From assembly GCA_900552395.1 (NCBI GenBank), contig URZJ01000068.1, positions 1 to 8,652 on the forward strand: 8,652 bases of DNA, in the 5' to 3' direction. Made by a program: the position numbers and the translations under genes. The notes under the pieces are model-generated. The model saw nothing but the letters and a program-made list of their open reading frames with translations. It was not told the DNA's origin and made no database searches. Positions 5,541 to 8,652 of this stretch are shown here, piece after piece; the first letter of the stretch is position 1; each line of letters begins with the position of its first letter. The DNA is from an uncultured Collinsella sp. (GTDB lineage Bacteria > Actinomycetota > Coriobacteriia > Coriobacteriales > Coriobacteriaceae).

Positions 5541-8500
5541 TTACGCGTCCGAGCGACGGCGACGCAGCAGCTCGAGCCCCAGCGCGACAAGCGCAGCGGC
5601 GCCTGCAGCGACGACGACGGCCAATGGCGCACGATCGCCCGTGTCGGCGAGCTGCTGAGCGCTCGACTTGGAAGATTCCTTCTTGCCGGAGTTTTCCGTC
5701 CCCGATGCCTTTGCCTTATCAGCTGCGGAGTCATCCGAACTACCGGGTTTTGTCCGATCCTTTGAATCCGGCTGGTCGGAATCGGGCGTTCCGGGCTTTT
5801 CCGGCTCTGGCTTGCTCGGGTTGTCAGGCTCAGGCTTATCCGGGTTATCCGGGTCCGGCTTGTCCGGCTGATCAGGCTCCGGTTTGTCGGGCTCAGGCTT
5901 GCCCGGATCAGGCTGGTCAGGCTCGGGCTTGTCCGGGTCCGGCTTGTCCGGATCGGGTCCATCGGGCTTGTCCGGATCGGGAACCACCGGGTCCGGGTTG
6001 ACAGGCTCCTGCTTCTTCTTCACCGTCAGCGTACCGGGCTCAACCGTGACATCGAAGTTCGGGTCGGCGACCGTCGCCCCGATCTGGTACTCGCCCGCCG
6101 GGGAACTCTCATCGGCGACGCAGGAGTACTCGACTTTCACGCCCGAGGTATCGGCCGAGCTCTTTAGGCTCGAGGTAAAGGCGGGATTCGCCTCTCCCTC
6201 GAAGCGTTCAGCATCGTCGACCTTTACCCTAAGCTTCGCCGGCGCAATCTTGAACTTGCGCGAGGCGGCGCCAATATACCCGTTGCTACGCAGCGTGGCA
6301 ACGGCGCGATATGTGCCGGCATCGGTCGGGGCCCCACTCGACGAATAGTGCGTGCCGCCCGTCCCGTAATACCTGACCCTCAGGTCACCTTCGCAGGCCT
6401 TGGGAACCCCCGTGACCTCGGGCGCCTGGGCGTCACCGCTATAGACGAAGTTGCCCCCCTCAAATGCAAGCTTGACCCGCTTCGCCTGAACGACCAGAAC
6501 AAAGTGCGCGGTCCCGGTCTCACCCCGAGCGTCCTTGCACGTGATGTCAAAGCTAGACACTCCGGCCTTGGACGGGGTGCCCGAGAGCGTCAGGCCGCCC
6601 GCTGTGCGGGTGAGCTGAAACCCGTCGGGGAGCTTAGCTACGTCCCACGCGTACTCATATGGAGCTTCGCCACCCGCGGCACCCGCAATCGTCGCTCGAT
6701 ACGTGCTATGCGCACGCGCGACCGGCAGCAGACCGCCGTTGAACACGAGGGCATCCCGGGGCACAACGGAAACGACGGCACGATCGCTTTCCACCTGCGC
6801 CTCGGTACCAAGGTAGCGCTGAGTGATGCGACAGAAATACTCGCCGGCCAGCTCGTCGTCGAGGTCCGCGAGCGAGAGCGTCTCCCCCGTCTCGCCCTCG
6901 AGCGCCACGGCCTTGCCATTCACCATGCGGAACCACTGGTAGGAGAGCTCAACCTTGGCAGCGCAACCCGTGGACGAGGCCACGTGATCGGAGACGTTCT
7001 TGCCCGCCTCGGCCGCGACCGAGAGCACAGCCGAATCGCCCTCATGGACGCTCACGTCCTGCGGCTGCGCGACCACACGCGGAGCGTCCGCCTTCGCAAA
7101 CTCGAACGCGACCTCCTGCGATGCGGTGACATCGCTCAGCGTGACCTTGTACGCCCCGCCCTTGTAATCAGAAATGTCGAGGTCAACGGTCGCATCTGAG
7201 CCGGCCTGCGCAACCGTCACGCGCTCGAGGTAGCAGCCCTCGTCGGGCGTCGCCAAGAGGATCGCGTCCCCGCCCTCAACAACCGAAACCGAAGCATTGT
7301 CGACCGAACCGTTGACTGCCTTCGCCGTCACCTTATAGTGCTCGGGCTTCTTCTTGACCGTCAGCGTGCCGGGGTCGACCGCGACATCAAAGTTCGGATC
7401 GGCAACCGCCGCGTCGATCTGGTACTCACCCGCCGGCGATTTCTTATTCGCCGAGCAGAAGTACGTAACCTTAACGTCCGAGGTGTCGCAACGGCTCACC
7501 AAGCTGGAGGTAAACTCGGGATTTTCCTGGCCCTCAAAGCGCTCGGCATCGTCGACCTTCACCAGCAACTGGGCAGGTGCAACGGAAACCGTCAACTCGA
7601 CGTCCTCGGCGGCAAGATAGTTTCGAGACGCCTTGGCATGGGCGACAACACGTGCCGTACCGGCAGCCTCCACCGTCGCGCAACGTCCCTTAATCGAAAC
7701 CGGGCTCGCATCGCCATCGGAATCGACCAGCTCAAAAGTCACGGGAGTCTGGGCAACGTTGTTAAACACAATGGGGTCTCCACCATACACGCCCGAATAG
7801 CTTGTCGTTCCCGTAATGACCTGGCTCGCCTTTGTAATCGAGAACTCGGCGGACTCTTTACCCTGATAGTTGGAGTCAGTCACCTTAACCGTGACGCGGT
7901 AGTTACCGCTGTCGCACGGCTCCAGCGCCGTCGGACCATAGGACGTTCCATCTATACCGCAATAGGCAACGGAATAGCCAGACGTATCAAGTCCGGCAAC
8001 CGCAACCGCCGCACCGTGTCGTGCGCCATCGTATGTCACATCAGACGTCTCGATCGAAATATCGACCGGGGCCTTCTCGATCGTGAAGTCACAGGAGGCA
8101 TTACCGACATATCCCTTGGCGTCGAGCGTCACCACCGCACGATACGTGCCGGCATCCACCGGCGCCTGATCCGACGAGTAATGTGTGTCGCCCGTGCCAA
8201 CATAGGTCAGTTTGACATCGTCCTCGCAACCCTCGGGCACGCCCGAAAGCTCCGGGGCCTGCGCCGTCGCGTTGTAGGTAAAGGTCTGGCCCTCAAATGT
8301 AAGCGGGGCTTCCTTCGCCTTCACGAGCAGCGCGAAGTGCGCATCGCACTTGTTGCCCAGGTCATCAGTGCACCCAATCTTGAAGCTATGCACACCCGTA
8401 GCCGCAGGCACGCCCGAGAGTACCAAGGCGCCCGATCCGTCATCTGCCAGCGTCAGCTGCATGCCCTCAGGAACCTCAACATCATCCAAGTTGTACGCAT

Positions 8501-8652
8501 ACGGTGCCTTGCCGCCCGTAGCGCCCGCAATCACGGCGCGGTACTCATCGTGAGCGGTCGCCACCGGCAGCACGCGCCCGTTAAACACAAGTGCTTCTCG
8601 CGGCACGATGGATACCTTCGCATGTTCGGTATCCGTCTTTGTCACCGTGCCC
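5541..8652 (-). CDS. Cell-wall-anchored surface protein with Ig-like and MBG-like repeats (5' end outside window)
   Basis: A large secreted repetitive protein, probably an adhesin or cell-surface stalk; its ligand is unknown. The frame stays open to the window edge, so the GTG at 8645 is only an in-frame codon and the signal peptide is missing. Counted from 8645 (1034 residues), the modules in order are: Ig/cadherin-like A (11-110), MBG-like B (114-191), second MBG-like C (193-273), Ig-like D (274-357), MBG_2-like E (359-433), InlB-type B-repeat-like F (436-518), Ig domain G with YQWF and AGEYFC (521-628), then second copies A' (625-721), B' (725-802) and E' (805-878). A Pro/Asp/Lys-rich wall linker (881-960), a Ser/Lys-rich stretch, LADTG (999-1003), a hydrophobic helix (about 1006-1027) and RRRR end the protein. 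A housekeeping sortase should anchor it. No sortase is in the window. A terminator follows 65 bases after the TAA. Confidence 0.9.
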   Translation of the reverse strand, partial: GTVTKTDTEHAKVSIVPREALVFNGRVLPVATAHDEYRAVIAGATGGKAPYAYNLDDVEVPEGMQLTLADDGSGALVLSGVPAATGVHSFKIGCTDDLGNKCDAHFALLVKAKEAPLTFEGQTFTYNATAQAPELSGVPEGCEDDVKLTYVGTGDTHYSSDQAPVDAGTYRAVVTLDAKGYVGNASCDFTIEKAPVDISIETSDVTYDGARHGAAVAVAGLDTSGYSVAYCGIDGTSYGPTALEPCDSGNYRVTVKVTDSNYQGKESAEFSITKASQVITGTTSYSGVYGGDPIVFNNVAQTPVTFELVDSDGDASPVSIKGRCATVEAAGTARVVAHAKASRNYLAAEDVELTVSVAPAQLLVKVDDAERFEGQENPEFTSSLVSRCDTSDVKVTYFCSANKKSPAGEYQIDAAVADPNFDVAVDPGTLTVKKKPEHYKVTAKAVNGSVDNASVSVVEGGDAILLATPDEGCYLERVTVAQAGSDATVDLDISDYKGGAYKVTLSDVTASQEVAFEFAKADAPRVVAQPQDVSVHEGDSAVLSVAAEAGKNVSDHVASSTGCAAKVELSYQWFRMVNGKAVALEGETGETLSLADLDDELAGEYFCRITQRYLGTEAQVESDRAVVSVVPRDALVFNGGLLPVARAHSTYRATIAGAAGGEAPYEYAWDVAKLPDGFQLTRTAGGLTLSGTPSKAGVSSFDITCKDARGETGTAHFVLVVQAKRVKLAFEGGNFVYSGDAQAPEVTGVPKACEGDLRVRYYGTGGTHYSSSGAPTDAGTYRAVATLRSNGYIGAASRKFKIAPAKLRVKVDDAERFEGEANPAFTSSLKSSADTSGVKVEYSCVADESSPAGEYQIGATVADPNFDVTVEPGTLTVKKKQEPVNPDPVVPDPDKPDGPDPDKPDPDKPEPDQPDPGKPEPDKPEPDQPDKPDPDNPDKPEPDNPSKPEPEKPGTPDSDQPDSKDRTKPGSSDDSAADKAKASGTENSGKKESSKSSAQQLADTGDRAPLAVVVAAGAAALVALGLELLRRRRSDA
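5544..5651 (-). other. LADTG cell-wall sorting signal
   Basis: The last 36 residues show the three-part sortase signal: LADTG, a hydrophobic helix of about 22 residues, and RRRR before SDA. Ala replaces the usual Pro of LPxTG. LAxTG signals are known in high-GC Gram-positives and are associated with class E sortases; that pairing is inferred here. Confidence 0.85.
5772..6001 (-). repeat. Tandem Pro-Asp-Lys/Glu codon repeat encoding the wall-spanning linker
   Basis: About 76 residues of variations on PDPDKP, PEPDQP and PDKPEP are encoded by degenerate units of 6, 12 and 18 bases containing plus-strand TTGTCCGG. Asp/Glu and Lys alternate with Pro, as in wall-spanning regions of sortase substrates. 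Such DNA can change length by slippage. Confidence 0.8.
6012..6233 (-). repeat. Module E', second copy of the VKVDDAERFEG (MBG_2-like) repeat
   Basis: Residues 805-878 repeat residues 359-433 (7571-7347) closely, sharing VKVDDAERFEG, SPAGEYQI, VADPNFDV and PGTLTVKKK. DNA similarity is also evident between the copies. The Cys of SRCDTSD in the first copy is Ala here. Confidence 0.85.
6240..6773 (-). repeat. Modules A'-B', second copy of the Ig/cadherin-like plus MBG-like pair
   Basis: Residues 625-802 repeat residues 11-191 (8615-8073). Shared stretches are ALVFNG, LPVA, YRA.IAGA.GG.APY.Y, GTG.THYSS and DAGTYRAV.TL. The copy lacks counterparts of modules C and D, so E' follows B' directly. 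Each module of this copy has one cysteine fewer than its partner. Confidence 0.85.
7347..7571 (-). repeat. Module E, first copy of the VKVDDAERFEG repeat
   Basis: Residues 359-433, partner of module E' at 6233-6012. This copy carries two cysteines, SRCDTSD (386) and YFCSAN (397). Confidence 0.85.
8073..8615 (-). repeat. Modules A-B, first copy of the Ig/cadherin-like plus MBG-like pair
   Basis: Residues 11-191, partner of A'-B' at 6773-6240. This copy has the cysteine pairs 92/100 in A and 140/185 in B. The residues before it (GTVTKTDTEHAKVSIVPRE) resemble those ending Ig domain G (GTEAQVESDRAVVSVVPRD), which suggests another copy of G just outside the window. Confidence 0.85.

Noticed and set aside
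5772..6001. CRISPR-like periodic repeats
   Set aside because: The periodicity is 6-18 bases, in frame with Pro/Asp/Lys codons, with no unique spacers. It is a protein linker repeat.
8643..8645. GTG as the true start of the surface-protein gene
   Set aside because: The frame is open to the window edge, no signal peptide follows, and the residues before it continue a repeated module.

Overview
The window is GC-rich and almost entirely coded on the minus strand. It looks like the chromosome of an anaerobic Gram-positive actinomycete of the Coriobacteriia, most likely Collinsella or a close relative. The reasons are the high GC content, an LADTG-type sortase substrate with MBG/Ig-like repeats, a selenocysteine operon beside a formate/nitrite-type channel, and CCA-encoding tRNA genes. 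The genus is inferred from general gene style and was not tested by any search.

Layout from the right edge, in the direction of transcription. (1) 8652-5541: a large 5'-truncated gene for a repetitive cell-wall-anchored surface protein, with Ig-like and MBG-like modules, a Pro/Asp/Lys-rich wall linker, an LADTG sorting signal, a membrane helix and an Arg-rich tail. A strong intrinsic terminator follows at 5475-5441. (2) 5422-4064: brnQ, a branched-chain amino acid symporter whose ribosome binding site lies immediately behind that terminator. (3) 3972-3816: a tRNA-Pro(TGG)/tRNA-Gly(TCC) pair with its own near-consensus promoter and a terminator. (4) 3763-3508: a gene-free stretch holding two extra pieces of the tRNA-Gly 3' end (one direct, one inverted), two hairpins, and the promoter and possible operator of the next gene. 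(5) 3507-2671: a formate/nitrite transporter (FNT) family channel. (6) 2647-2563: a small inverted-repeat element resembling a MITE or REP unit. (7) 2484-1: selA and selB, overlapping by one base (TGATG), with selB running off the left edge.

Together SelA (makes Sec-tRNA) and SelB (delivers it to the ribosome) provide selenocysteine insertion. An FNT channel next to them fits a formate metabolism in which formate dehydrogenase is often a selenoprotein, although neither a dehydrogenase nor selC/selD is in this window. The surface protein and BrnQ appear functionally unrelated to the selenium genes.

No clearly new multi-gene system is visible. The points most worth a second look are the triplicated tRNA-Gly 3' end in front of the FNT gene, the inverted-repeat element before selA, a Met in place of the invariant Lys in the SelB guanine-recognition motif, and a systematic loss of one cysteine of each pair between duplicated modules of the surface protein.
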